64,000 nucleotides of DNA from DB1 sp049323655 (GCA_049323655.1 JBMONO010000034.1:124001-188000), one strand, 5' to 3'. Positions 42,266-50,904 are shown, counted from the stretch's first letter. The notes: generated from the sequence alone by a model not told the origin. A program made the numbers and translations.

Positions 42266-43447
42266 ATGTTAGAAAAATCGCTCAAAGGTAACGTGGGATA
42301 CTGGGCCTGGGTTCTGCTCCTGCTCAGTGTCATTGGCGTGGGCGTCATCTGCTATGTTGTCCAGTTCAATTACGGTCTTGGCGCCACCGGCATGAGCCGG
42401 GACGTGACCTGGGGGGTTTACATCTCCCAATTCACCTTCCTCGTTGGTGTCGCTGCCGGTGGTCTGATGCTGGTGCTGCCCTACTATCTTCATCACTACA
42501 AGGAATTCGGTCGGATCACCATTCTCGGTGAGTTCATGGCCATTGCCGCTGTCGCCATGTGTCTGCTCTTCATCATGGCCGATCTCGGTCAGCCCATGCG
42601 GGCGCTCAACGTGGTCCTTCACCCGACCCCGAACTCCATGCTGTTTTACGACATGATCGTTTTGAACGGCTACCTGCTGCTCAACATCATCTGTGGTTGG
42701 GTCATTCTTCACTCGGAGTACAAGGGCATCAAGTATCCTTCCTGGGTCAAGCCCTTTATTTACATCTCCATCCCCTGGGCCGTCAGTATCCACACCGTCA
42801 CCGCCTTTCTGTACTGCGGTCTGCCCGGCCGCCATTTCTGGCTTACCGCCATTCTGGCCCCTCGCTTTCTCGCCTCCGCCTTTGCCGCCGGTCCTTGCCT
42901 GCTGATGGTAATCGCATTGATCATGAAGCAGGTGACGAAGTTTGACGTCGGCCAGAAGGCGCAGGACAAGCTGGTGACCATTATCGGTTACGCCGCTATA
43001 CTGAACTTCTTCTTTCTCGGCTGTGAGATGTTTGTCGCCTACTACAGCCAGATCCCCGGGCACATGCATACCCTCGACTACCTGTTCTGGGGCCTGACCG
43101 ATCACACCACCGGTGAGGTCTACAATAATCTGGTGCCCTTTATGCGCGCCTCGGTGGTCATGGGTTTTGCCGGCATCGGCCTCATTTTTGTCGCCCGCAA
43201 CAAAAAATCGGACGGACTGCTTGCCCTCTCCTGTATCCTGATCTTTGTTTCCTTCTGGATCGATAAGGGGCTTGGGCTGGTGCTCGGGGGTTTTGTGCCG
43301 AACGGTCTTGAGCAGATCACCGAGTATTACCCAACCGCGGTGGAGCTCGGTATTACCGCCGGTATCTGGGCGACCGGTTTTCTGATCATCACCGTGCTTT
43401 ACAAAGTGGCGATATCCGTCAAGCTGGAAAACGAGAAAACTGCCTAA
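42266..43447 (+). CDS. dsrP: DsrP, NrfD-like membrane quinone subunit
   Basis: 393 residues with about 10 hydrophobic segments in the NrfD/PsrC pattern (GLGATGMSRDVTWGVYISQ near residues 32-50, HPTPNSMLFYDMIVLNGYLL). It binds the quinone and completes the membrane complex. ATG 42266 is 11 bp after dsrO. The operon ends with a strong terminator 27 bp after the stop. Confidence 0.94.
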   Translation: MLEKSLKGNVGYWAWVLLLLSVIGVGVICYVVQFNYGLGATGMSRDVTWGVYISQFTFLVGVAAGGLMLVLPYYLHHYKEFGRITILGEFMAIAAVAMCLLFIMADLGQPMRALNVVLHPTPNSMLFYDMIVLNGYLLLNIICGWVILHSEYKGIKYPSWVKPFIYISIPWAVSIHTVTAFLYCGLPGRHFWLTAILAPRFLASAFAAGPCLLMVIALIMKQVTKFDVGQKAQDKLVTIIGYAAILNFFFLGCEMFVAYYSQIPGHMHTLDYLFWGLTDHTTGEVYNNLVPFMRASVVMGFAGIGLIFVARNKKSDGLLALSCILIFVSFWIDKGLGLVLGGFVPNGLEQITEYYPTAVELGITAGIWATGFLIITVLYKVAISVKLENEKTA

Positions 43448-43473
43448 TCGACGCTATCGGATTCAAGCTGATA

Positions 43474-43513
43474 AAAAACCGGAACAGGCCTGCTGGTCTG
43501 TTCCGGTTTTTTT
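43474..43513 (+). terminator. rho-independent terminator of dsrMKJOP
   Basis: A 14-bp stem AAAAACCGGAACAG (43474-43487) with CTGTTCCGGTTTTT (43498-43511) and T to 43513. Confidence 0.93.
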
Positions 43514-43571
43514 ATGCGATGGCACGAATTGTTTGCACTCTTCGATGCGGCAGCGCAAAATAAAAAAAAGG

Positions 43572-43599
43572 TTGACAAATTTTTTTCAAATGATAATCT
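43572..43599 (+). promoter_or_regulatory. likely sigma-70 promoter for the small redox gene group
   Basis: -35 TTGACA (43572-43577), 16-bp spacer, -10 TAATCT (43594-43599) 40 bp before ATG 43639. The -10 overlaps TGATAATC, reminiscent of a Fur half site, but the full 19-bp box is not convincing. Confidence 0.6.
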
Positions 43600-43638
43600 T
43601 TCCTAAAAATAACAAAACCTACCGATGAGGAAAACAAA

Positions 43639-43869
43639 ATGACTTGCGCATGTCAAAAAAAAGATCAACTATCTTCAGAAAACAAAACAATTCTTGCCGC
43701 CATCTCGGCTATCGGCGGCCCGTGTGGCAGCAAGGAGATCGCCGAAAAAGCAGGACTTGATGGCAAAACAGTAACTAACAACCTGAAAAACCTTAAAAAA
43801 TGCGGATTAATCGACAGCCCGGTGCGGTGTAAATATGCCATCACCGCTGCTGGCCAGTCTGCCCTCTAA
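43639..43869 (+). CDS. small cysteine-rich winged-helix transcription regulator
   Basis: 76 residues, a bare winged helix: helices in ILAAISAIGG and SKEIAEKAGLDGKTVTNNLKNLKKCGLIDSP, then a wing (VRCKYAITAAG). Five cysteines, two at the start (TCACQ), one before helix 2 (GPCGSK), one in helix 3 (KKCG) and one in the wing (VRCKY), suggest metal or redox control. Starts at ATG 43639 behind a promoter and leads a group with a desulforedoxin-like protein and rubredoxin, so it probably regulates that group. Confidence 0.75.
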   Translation: MTCACQKKDQLSSENKTILAAISAIGGPCGSKEIAEKAGLDGKTVTNNLKNLKKCGLIDSPVRCKYAITAAGQSAL

Positions 43870-43893
43870 TCCCCGTATCCCGAGGTTGCTATC

Positions 43894-44223
43894 ATGCAGA
43901 TACAGATTGATAAAAACGTCGTTGAGATGATGCCTGAAAACAACGATGAAACCGCGGCCCTGAACGCGTTGTGGCGCATCATGGTTGACTGCATGGGTGA
44001 GAACAAGATGCTCAACCCCATCGGTGAATATATCCCGGAAAAGAAGAATCTTGCCCGTTTCGTCATTGAAGGGGTGCCGGGCGGTATCACCGAACGGGCC
44101 GTCGAACAGAGTGCGGCGACAGACGCTACCTACCTCTGCGCCATTTGTAACAAGTACATGAAGGTCAAGGCCGGCGAAAATCTGCCGATGTGCTGCGGCA
44201 GAATCATGGAAAATATCGACTGA
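43894..44223 (+). CDS. protein with desulforedoxin-like C-terminal metal site
   Basis: 109 residues. The last about 30 residues (YLCAICNKYMKVKAGENLPMCCGRIMENID) have the C-x-x-C ... C-C-G-x-x-M arrangement of desulforedoxin and the N-terminal domain of desulfoferrodoxin, a Fe(SCys)4 centre. The first about 75 residues are an unrecognised helical domain with PGGITERAVEQSA. The pairing with rubredoxin 58 bp downstream supports a role in oxygen or reactive oxygen defence or electron transfer. Confidence 0.75.
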   Translation: MQIQIDKNVVEMMPENNDETAALNALWRIMVDCMGENKMLNPIGEYIPEKKNLARFVIEGVPGGITERAVEQSAATDATYLCAICNKYMKVKAGENLPMCCGRIMENID

Positions 44224-44281
44224 TACACGGTTGTTGAATGGAAACCAGAGGAAATGACTCTAAGCAGACAAGGAGGAGAAC

Positions 44282-44446
44282 ATGGCAAAATCAGACAAGT
44301 ATGAGTGTCCCTGTGGTTATGTCTATGATCCGGCAGAAGGAGATTTCGAGCATGGCGTCGAACCGGGTACCGCCTTCGAGGATCTGCCCGCGGATTGGGT
44401 ATGCCCTAAATGCGGGGCTGAAAAGGAATATTTCAACAAGGTGTGA
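44282..44446 (+). CDS. rubredoxin with shortened first metal knuckle
   Basis: 54 residues: MAKSDKYECPCGYVYDP then EGDFEHGVEPGTAFEDL, ADWVCPKCGAEKEYF. All of the rubredoxin core residues are present (Y, YDP, PGT, DLP, W, CPxCG). The first knuckle, normally C-x-x-C-G, is C-P-C-G: one residue is missing between the cysteines. ATG 44282 is preceded by AAGGAGGAG. It carries single electrons, for example to a superoxide reductase or oxygen reductase. Confidence 0.93.
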   Translation: MAKSDKYECPCGYVYDPAEGDFEHGVEPGTAFEDLPADWVCPKCGAEKEYFNKV

Positions 44447-44592
44447 GCGACCGGCGGGGTCACTCATGCTGTGAGAACCATGAAAGTCCGTTGCTGCGGG
44501 AATGTGCCGCCCGCACCGGCTTTTAGGAGAACGGCCGGCGAAGCCGTAACCAGATTCGCCACATGCTTCACTCTCTTTTTTCCCTCTCTCTC

Positions 44593-44626
44593 AGAAGGCG
44601 TCGGGTAACCGACGCCTTCTCCTTTT
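44593..44626 (+). terminator. rho-independent terminator, probably of the rubredoxin transcript
   Basis: A 12-bp stem AGAAGGCGTCGG (44593-44604) with CCGACGCCTTCT (44609-44620), loop GTAA, then CCTTTT. The T tract is interrupted, so strength is uncertain. Confidence 0.7.
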
Positions 44627-44672
44627 CCGCTTCTCATTCCACCAGGACTCACGGTCCATCCCGGCTTTCCCC

Positions 44673-44699
44673 TTGACAGACCGGCCGTCACATTATAAG
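44673..44699 (+). promoter_or_regulatory. possible promoter for the CysK-CysRS gene
   Basis: TTGACA (44673-44678), 15-bp spacer, TATAAG (44694-44699). 156 bp before the ATG. Spacer is short. Confidence 0.5.
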
Positions 44700-44854
44700 C
44701 AGAGGGATGATGTGCACAGGGCCGCCGATCGTCAGGAGACCGTCAGGCCCTGCCGCATCGGCAGGCAACGACCTGCCTTTTCCCCTGTCGGGCCTCGCGC
44801 GCTCGGCAGTCATCTCACCGTGCCCCGGCGGCACGAATCGGACCGGAACGGCTT

Positions 44855-47185
44855 ATGGAATACAAGAGCATCCTCGACCTGATCGGCAACACCCGAATTG
44901 TGCCCATCAACCGCCTCAACCCGCACAAGAGCGTTACGATCTACGTCAAACTCGAATCCGGTAATCCGGGCGGCTCGGTCAAGGACCGCATCGCCCTGTC
45001 CATGATCGAAACCGCCGAAGAGCGTGGAGAACTGACCCCTGACAAGATCGTTCTGGAGGCGACCAGCGGCAACACCGGCATCGGACTCGCCATGGTCTGC
45101 GCGGTTAAGGGTTACCGGTGCCAGCTGGTGATGCCGGAATCGGCCAGTATTGAGCGGCGAAAGATCATGGAGGCCTATGGGGCCGAAATTCTCCTGACCC
45201 CCGGCAAACGAGGTACCGACGGCGCCATCGAGCGTGCCTATGCCATGGCCCGTGAGCATCCGGACCAGTATTTTCTCACCGATCAGTTCAACAACGAGGC
45301 CAACTGGATGGCCCACGTCAAGACCACCGGGCCGGAGATCTGGGAGCAGACCAATGGCCGGGTGACCGATGTCGTCGCCACCCTGGGCACCACCGGCACG
45401 GTGATGGGGATCTGCCGCTACTTTGCCGACAACCATCCCGAGGTGCGGATTACTGCGGTCGAGCCCTTCCTCGGCCATAAGATCCAGGGCCTGAAAAATA
45501 TGAAAGAGTCGTATAAGCCTGGTATCTTTGATAAAACAAAACCATTCCAGATCATCAACGTCCCGGACGAGGAGGCCTTCCGGTACGCCCGCCTGCTGGC
45601 TCGCAAGGAGGGAATATTTGCCGGCATGAGTTCCGGCGCGGCCATCTGCGCGGCGCTGGCGGTGGCGGATCAATTGGCGGAGGGTATGATTGTTGTTATC
45701 CTGCCGGACAGCGGCGACAAATATCTCAGCACTGAACTTTTCACCGCCAAAAAGGAAAAAAAGGCAAAGACCACCGAAGGGCTCCGTTTTTTCAATACCC
45801 TCAGCCGCAAAAAGGAAATCTTCCAGCCCCAGTCCGGCAATCGGGTCACCTTCTACGCCTGCGGCCCGACCGCCCATGAACTGGCCAACCTGGCCCACTG
45901 TCGCCGTTTTGTTGTCGCCGATCTCATTCATCGGCTTTTGCGGCAGAAAGGCTATGATGTCCAGTACTACATGAACTTCACCGATCTCGACGACAACACC
46001 ATCAGCGGCGCGGCCCGGGCCGGTCGGCCGTTGGCCGAGTTCACCGGATTCTATATCGAGGAATTCATGAAGGACATGGAGGCCCTCCGCCTGCTGCCGG
46101 CCACCGGCTATCCGCGTGCCTCGGAGCATGTCGAGGAGATGATCACCATCGCCCACGAGCTGGTCCACAAGGGCTATGCCTATGAACAGCACGGCTCGGT
46201 GTATTTCGATATCAGCAAGTTCAGGAAGTACGGCAAGCTGTCCCGGGTGCCGCTCGACAAGATCAAGGTCGGCATGACCGTTGATCTCGACGACTACGAA
46301 AAGAACAATCCGCTGGACTTCACCCTGATGAAGCGCTCTACCCTGGCGGAGCTGAAAAGCGGCGTCTTTTATCAGACCGACCGGGGCAACATGCGACCCG
46401 GCTGGCATATCGAGTGCGCGGCCATGACCCTCCACTATCTCGGCGAGACCATGGATATTCACACCAGCGGCCGGGATCTGCTCTTTCCCCATCATGAAAA
46501 CGAAAACGCCATTGCCGAGAGCCTGACCGGCAAGCCGCTGGCCAGATTCTGGATCCACAGCGAGTTACTGCTGGTGGAGGGCCGCAAGATGAGCGCGGAC
46601 AACAACAACGTCATCACCCTGCGCCAGCTTGTCGAGCAGGGCTATACCCCCCGGGAGATTCGTTTCTTTCTCATCCGCAACCACTATCGCAAGCCGATCG
46701 ATTTTTCGGTGAAGAAGCTCGACAGCGCGCGGGTGAGTCTCAAACGCCTCGACGAATTCACCCGCAAGCTCCAGTGCCTGCCGCCGGATATGCCTCATCC
46801 CAAGGTGGCGGCCTATGTCTCGGATATGGAGGAGTCCTTTCAGGCCGCCCTTGAAGACGACATGAACGTCTCCCGGGCGATCGGCGCCATCTTCGACTTT
46901 ATCAAGAAAGTCAATCCCGTCATCAGCGCAGGTCAGCTCGACCGGGACCAGAAGGAGTATATCCGCGAATCCCTGGAAAAGATCAACGCCATCCTCAATG
47001 TCCTGCGCCTGGAGGAGTGTCCGCTCGCCCCGGAGATCGACAGGCTGATCCGGGAGCGGGAGCAGGCCCGCAAGGAAAAGGACTGGGCCAGGGCCGATGA
47101 TGTCCGCAACCGGCTTGCCGAGCAGGGCATCACGGTGATCGACACCGCCAAGGGACCGGTCTGGAAGGAAAACGACCGGGAGTAA
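44855..47185 (+). CDS. cysteine synthase fused to cysteinyl-tRNA synthetase
   Basis: 776 residues. Residues 1 to about 297 are a PLP-dependent cysteine synthase/CBS-like domain (IGNTRIV, PLP lysine K43 in GGSVKDR, SGNTG loop, ATLGTTGTVMG phosphate loop, final DSGDKY). After a short linker (about 298-330) residues 331-776 form a full cysteinyl-tRNA synthetase: zinc ligands Cys336, Cys521, His546 and Glu550 (FPHHENE) are all present, as are the DALR and the C-terminal anticodon-binding segment (REQARKEKDWARADDVRNRL). The HIGH motif reads NLAH (345-348) and KMSKS reads KMSAD (578-582). The fusion suggests direct use of new cysteine for tRNA charging or another cysteinyl transfer. Confidence 0.92.
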   Translation: MEYKSILDLIGNTRIVPINRLNPHKSVTIYVKLESGNPGGSVKDRIALSMIETAEERGELTPDKIVLEATSGNTGIGLAMVCAVKGYRCQLVMPESASIERRKIMEAYGAEILLTPGKRGTDGAIERAYAMAREHPDQYFLTDQFNNEANWMAHVKTTGPEIWEQTNGRVTDVVATLGTTGTVMGICRYFADNHPEVRITAVEPFLGHKIQGLKNMKESYKPGIFDKTKPFQIINVPDEEAFRYARLLARKEGIFAGMSSGAAICAALAVADQLAEGMIVVILPDSGDKYLSTELFTAKKEKKAKTTEGLRFFNTLSRKKEIFQPQSGNRVTFYACGPTAHELANLAHCRRFVVADLIHRLLRQKGYDVQYYMNFTDLDDNTISGAARAGRPLAEFTGFYIEEFMKDMEALRLLPATGYPRASEHVEEMITIAHELVHKGYAYEQHGSVYFDISKFRKYGKLSRVPLDKIKVGMTVDLDDYEKNNPLDFTLMKRSTLAELKSGVFYQTDRGNMRPGWHIECAAMTLHYLGETMDIHTSGRDLLFPHHENENAIAESLTGKPLARFWIHSELLLVEGRKMSADNNNVITLRQLVEQGYTPREIRFFLIRNHYRKPIDFSVKKLDSARVSLKRLDEFTRKLQCLPPDMPHPKVAAYVSDMEESFQAALEDDMNVSRAIGAIFDFIKKVNPVISAGQLDRDQKEYIRESLEKINAILNVLRLEECPLAPEIDRLIREREQARKEKDWARADDVRNRLAEQGITVIDTAKGPVWKENDRE

Positions 47186-47196
47186 GGGCCGGCCGA

Positions 47197-48465
47197 TTAG
47201 ATGGCGCGGACCACGGGCAGATCCGACCAGCGGGTGGTGTAGGCCGGTGATTTCATCTGCTGCCGGTTGGCCCACGGCCGATTGACGGCGGCCACCGCAT
47301 GGCGGATGGTGTGGCGGCCCCAGCGCTCGTTGATCGTGTCGAGGGCTGCCATCAGCGGCCCGCTTTTGCGGTCCGGGGCTGTGAAGAGGCTGGGCTGGCG
47401 ATGCTCTTCTCCCACCAGGCCGAAGAGGACGACGCCGGCCTTCTGGTAATGCAGGCCCGGCCGGTAAAGACGACCAAGGACGGCGAGGGCGTGGCGGATC
47501 AGCACCGTGCTGTTTGCCGTCGGAGTCGTCAGGGTGGCAACCTGCTGGCCATAATAGTACGGCTCCGTCGGCCGGAAACGGTTGGTACAGAGATAGACCT
47601 GGAGGCTGCCGGCCAGGGCGCGACGACCGCGCAGCTTGACCGCGGCCTGTTCCACATAGGTGGCCAGCGCCTCCCGCAGATCGGCCAGCGTCTCCACCGG
47701 ACAGCCGAAGGATTTCGAGCTGGTGATGGAGCGGTGGGCGAGCGGGCATTCCTCCGGCGCCAGGCAGGAAATGCCGCGCAGCTCCATGGCGGTCCGCAGG
47801 CCGGTGACGGTCAGATGACGCCGCAGCCACTCATCATCAGCATTTTTCAGATCAAGGGCGGTCAGGATTGCCTGTCGCCGGAGCCGCTCGCCGTGGCGCG
47901 GGCCGATGCCCCAGACATCGGTGACCGGGCAGCGGCGCAACACGTCATCGTTCACCTCCTCCCCAAGCGTCTGGACCCCGCCGTACTCCTCCTGCTTTTT
48001 GGCGACCCGGTTGGCGATCTTGGCCAAAGTCCGGGTCGGGCCGATGCCGATGGAGACGGGAATGCCGGTGGCGTGCATGACCAGTTGCCTGATCTCCCGG
48101 CCGTACTGCCCGGGGTTGACACCGGGCGGCGGCATGAAACGCAGAAAGGCCTCGTCGATGGAATAGACCTCCACCTCCGGTTCGAGCTGGTGCAGCACCG
48201 CCATCACCCGGCGGGAGATGTCGCCGTACAAGGCGTAATTGGAGGAGAAAACCGCGGTGTCGTGCCGGGCGAGCAGGCCCTTGCATTTGAAGTAGGGAGC
48301 GCCCATGACGATGCCCAGCTCCTTGGCTTCATTGGAGCGGGCGATGACGCAGCCGTCGTTGTTGGACAGCACCACCACCGGTCGGCCCTGCAGACGCGGC
48401 TGGAAGAGTCGTTCGCAGGAGACATAGAAGTTGTTGCAATCGACCAGGGCGAACAGCTTTTGCAT
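47197..48465 (-). CDS. umuC: DNA polymerase V subunit UmuC (Y-family)
   Basis: 422 residues. MQKLFALVDCNNFYVSCERLF opens the polymerase domain; the active-site acidic residues are in ALVDCN and in SIDEAFL (about residue 102). FxxxNNDGCVIARSNEAK, then the thumb, little-finger and DUF4113-like end (DRKSGPLMAALDTINERWG) are intact. It carries out error-prone translesion synthesis with UmuD'. It follows umuD by 8 bp in one operon. Confidence 0.95.
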   Translation of the reverse strand: MQKLFALVDCNNFYVSCERLFQPRLQGRPVVVLSNNDGCVIARSNEAKELGIVMGAPYFKCKGLLARHDTAVFSSNYALYGDISRRVMAVLHQLEPEVEVYSIDEAFLRFMPPPGVNPGQYGREIRQLVMHATGIPVSIGIGPTRTLAKIANRVAKKQEEYGGVQTLGEEVNDDVLRRCPVTDVWGIGPRHGERLRRQAILTALDLKNADDEWLRRHLTVTGLRTAMELRGISCLAPEECPLAHRSITSSKSFGCPVETLADLREALATYVEQAAVKLRGRRALAGSLQVYLCTNRFRPTEPYYYGQQVATLTTPTANSTVLIRHALAVLGRLYRPGLHYQKAGVVLFGLVGEEHRQPSLFTAPDRKSGPLMAALDTINERWGRHTIRHAVAAVNRPWANRQQMKSPAYTTRWSDLPVVRAI

Positions 48466-48473
48466 GGTGTCAC

Positions 48474-48920
48474 CTACAGCTGGTGGATGGCGCAGGTCGC
48501 CACCCCCCAGATTTCAAGCTCCATGCCGGTCCGGATCTCGGTGGCGGGATAGTCGGGATTCTCCGCCTGCAGCCTGCAGCTGTCGCCGTTTTTCACCAGG
48601 CGTTTTACCGTCAGTTCCCCGTCCAGCACGGCTATGACGATGCGGCCGCTGGTCGGGGCAAGCGAGCGATCGACAATGAGAATGTCGTCGTGATTGATGC
48701 CGGCGCCGACCATTGAATCGCCAGCCACCCGGACGAAAAAGGTGGCAGCCGGATTGGCGATCAGATACTCGTTGAGGTCAAGTTGCCGGTCGATGTAATC
48801 GTCGGCCGGTGAGGGGAAACCGGCGGAAACGCCGCTGGCAAAGAGAGGGCGGGGTAGATGGCTGCCGGGCTCGCAGCGGGCGATGCCGGCGATGGAGGAG
48901 GAAAGGCGGAGAGCGGACAT
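48474..48920 (-). CDS. umuD: UmuD, self-cleaving SOS mutagenesis protein
   Basis: 148 residues, LexA-like S24 peptidase: cleavage site Ala33-Gly34 in GVSAGFPSPADDY, catalytic Ser69 in VAGDSMVGAGI and Lys106 in DGELTVKRLV. RecA-stimulated cleavage yields UmuD' that activates UmuC. No classic E. coli LexA box is seen upstream; an inverted repeat GATTG-N10-CAATC at 48943-48962 is a candidate operator. Confidence 0.95.
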   Translation of the reverse strand: MSALRLSSSIAGIARCEPGSHLPRPLFASGVSAGFPSPADDYIDRQLDLNEYLIANPAATFFVRVAGDSMVGAGINHDDILIVDRSLAPTSGRIVIAVLDGELTVKRLVKNGDSCRLQAENPDYPATEIRTGMELEIWGVATCAIHQL

Positions 48921-49064
48921 GGCTGGTGCTTCCTTTGCGGTGGATTGTTTACGGGAGCAATCGTTTTATGCTATCCTGATGCCAAGAATACCAGAGGGGC
49001 CGGCTCCGGTCAACCGGGGGCAGGTTGGCGCCGGCCGTTCCATCGATGCCACGAGGAGGATGCG

Positions 49065-50486
49065 ATGCGCACCCTGATGACCGCCACCCTTTTGCTGCTG
49101 CTGGCCGCCACGCCGGCCACGGCGGCAGACGAAATCGTCTCCACCGCCCGGGACCAGCTGGGGGTTGCCGTTACCATATACAATGACGATCTCGCCCTGA
49201 TCAAGGACCGGCGCACCGTCACCCTGCCGGAGGGGCGCGCAGTTCTCGCTTTTCGCGAGGTGAGCGGCCGGATCAGGCCGGAAACCGCCCTGCTGTCCGG
49301 CGAGGGCATGGCGGTGCTGGAGCAGAATTTCGAGTTCGATCTGCTCACCCCGGAGGCGCTGCTCGCCAAATACGTGGGCCGCGAGGTGACCCTGATCCGC
49401 ACCCATCCCACCACCGGTGCGGAGAGCCGCGAACAGGCGCAGGTTTTGAGCGCCGCGGCCGGGGTGGTGCTCCGGCTCGGCGATCACATCGAAACCGGGG
49501 TGCCGGGCCGCCTCGTCTTTGCCGATGTGCCGGACAACCTGCGCGACCGGCCCACCCTGACCATGCTGACCGACAGCAGCACAGCCGGACCCCGCCAGCT
49601 GGAGTTGAGCTATCTCACCGGCGGGTTAGGCTGGCATGCCGACTATGTAGCCGAACTCGCTGCAGATGATGCCTCTCTTGATCTCAACGGCTGGGTCACC
49701 CTTACCAACGAAAGCGGGACAACCTATCATCAGGCTGATCTGCAACTGGTGGCCGGCGACGTTCATCGTCTGCCGCCGGAGGAGGGGCAGGGGCAGTACA
49801 TGGAAAAGGCCATGCTGCGGGCCGCGCCGGTGGCGCCCGCCATGGTCGAGGAATCGATGTTCACCTACCATCTCTACCGACTGGAACGGCCGACCACCAT
49901 CCGCGACCGGCAGAGCAAACAGATCGCCCTGCTCGGCGCCGGTGGGGTTGCCTGTAAGAAGGAGCTGCTTCTGCAGGGCCGCGATGCCGCTTACAGTAGT
50001 CCGGCCGGGGAAACCGTCAGCAAGGTGAAGGTCGGCGTCTTTGTCGAGACGACCAACAGCAAGAAGAACCGGCTCGGCCTGCCTCTGCCAAGGGGGGTGG
50101 TGCGGGTCTATAAAAAGGATGCCCGCGGCGGCCTGCAGTTTGTCGGCGAGGATCGCATCGATCATACCCCGGAAAACGAGACGATTCGTCTCCGGCTCGG
50201 CGATTCCTTTGACGTGACGGCGTGGAAGAAACAGACGGAATTTAAAAAGGTTGCCGGCTTTTCCCTCTACAATTACGTCTATGAAAGCAGCCATGCGATC
50301 GAGCTGAAAAACGGCTCGGCCGAAGAGGTGACCGTCACGGTCAACGAACCGGTGCCGGGCGACTGGGAGATGCTGACCGAATCCCTGCCCCATGAAAAGG
50401 CGGCCAGCAATACGGCGGTATGGCGGGTGCCGGTGCCGTCGCACGGGGCAACGACCCTGACCTACTCGGTGCGGGTGAAATTCTGA
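49065..50486 (+). CDS. exported DUF4139-domain protein
   Basis: 473 residues. A signal peptide (MRTLMTATLLLLLAATPATA) is followed by a protein with DUF4139 features: VTIYNDDLALIKDRR near the N-terminus, then SYLTGGLGWHADYVAEL, WVTLTNESGTTYHQADLQLVAG and the C-terminal VRVKF. Members are secreted or periplasmic beta-rich proteins of unknown function. ATG 49065 has a GAGGAGGA ribosome site. The 3' end overlaps the convergent YgbA-like gene by 25 bp. Confidence 0.85.
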   Translation: MRTLMTATLLLLLAATPATAADEIVSTARDQLGVAVTIYNDDLALIKDRRTVTLPEGRAVLAFREVSGRIRPETALLSGEGMAVLEQNFEFDLLTPEALLAKYVGREVTLIRTHPTTGAESREQAQVLSAAAGVVLRLGDHIETGVPGRLVFADVPDNLRDRPTLTMLTDSSTAGPRQLELSYLTGGLGWHADYVAELAADDASLDLNGWVTLTNESGTTYHQADLQLVAGDVHRLPPEEGQGQYMEKAMLRAAPVAPAMVEESMFTYHLYRLERPTTIRDRQSKQIALLGAGGVACKKELLLQGRDAAYSSPAGETVSKVKVGVFVETTNSKKNRLGLPLPRGVVRVYKKDARGGLQFVGEDRIDHTPENETIRLRLGDSFDVTAWKKQTEFKKVAGFSLYNYVYESSHAIELKNGSAEEVTVTVNEPVPGDWEMLTESLPHEKAASNTAVWRVPVPSHGATTLTYSVRVKF

Positions 50487-50818
50487 CGTTTTTTCTTGAC
50501 GGGTTTTCTGCGCATGCCGTCCAGCAGGTGCATGAAGGCCAGGAAGGGGTGAGAAAAGATCATGCCCGGTCCGATCGCGCGCATGACCTGCCTGATCCGC
50601 TCCCGCATCGCCGGCTTGTAACAGTGCACCGCGCAGTTGCCGCAGGTGGTTTTGCCCTCTTGAAACGGGCAGTGGCGCAGCCGCTTGCGGGCATAGGCGA
50701 GCAGCTCCCGGCAGTCCTGGCAGAGATCGTTACCCCCGCCGTGATGACGGCGGCAGTAGATCGCAATCATGGCGGCAATGGTGGTTTCCTCGCGCTGCAT
50801 GCGTCTGAAGCTCAGCAT
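50462..50818 (-). CDS. YgbA-like nitrous-oxide-stimulated promoter family protein
   Basis: 118 residues. The cysteine/histidine pattern (AIYCRRHHG, LCQDCREL, LRHCPFQEGKTTCGNCAVHCYKP, REXIRQVMR) matches the YgbA family (nitrous-oxide-stimulated promoter), thought to respond to nitric oxide. Seven cysteines could hold an iron-sulfur cluster or zinc. Start ATG 50818; ATG 50800 is an alternative. It stands alone between umuDC/DUF4139 and a repeat. Confidence 0.88.
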   Translation of the reverse strand: MLSFRRMQREETTIAAMIAIYCRRHHGGGNDLCQDCRELLAYARKRLRHCPFQEGKTTCGNCAVHCYKPAMRERIRQVMRAIGPGMIFSHPFLAFMHLLDGMRRKPVKKKRQNFTRTE

Positions 50819-50904
50819 GGTCTCAAGAAATACCAGAGGGATAGGGCGCCGTCAAGGGGGGAGGAATTGGGTTGCAAATTGTCGTGCCCCGTGCTAAGAA
50901 AGAT

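Larger units (their letters stand above)
44447..44854. other. non-coding gap before the cysteine synthase-synthetase gene
   Basis: 408 bp. Holds a terminator at 44593-44626 and a promoter-like pair at 44673-44699. A 42-codon frame from ATG 44480 has no family features and is not called. No riboswitch was recognised. Confidence 0.55.

Noticed and set aside
44480..44609. 42-codon frame (MKVRCCGNVPPAP...) before the CysK-CysRS gene
   Set aside because: No good ribosome site, and its 3' end runs into the terminator hairpin; no family pattern.
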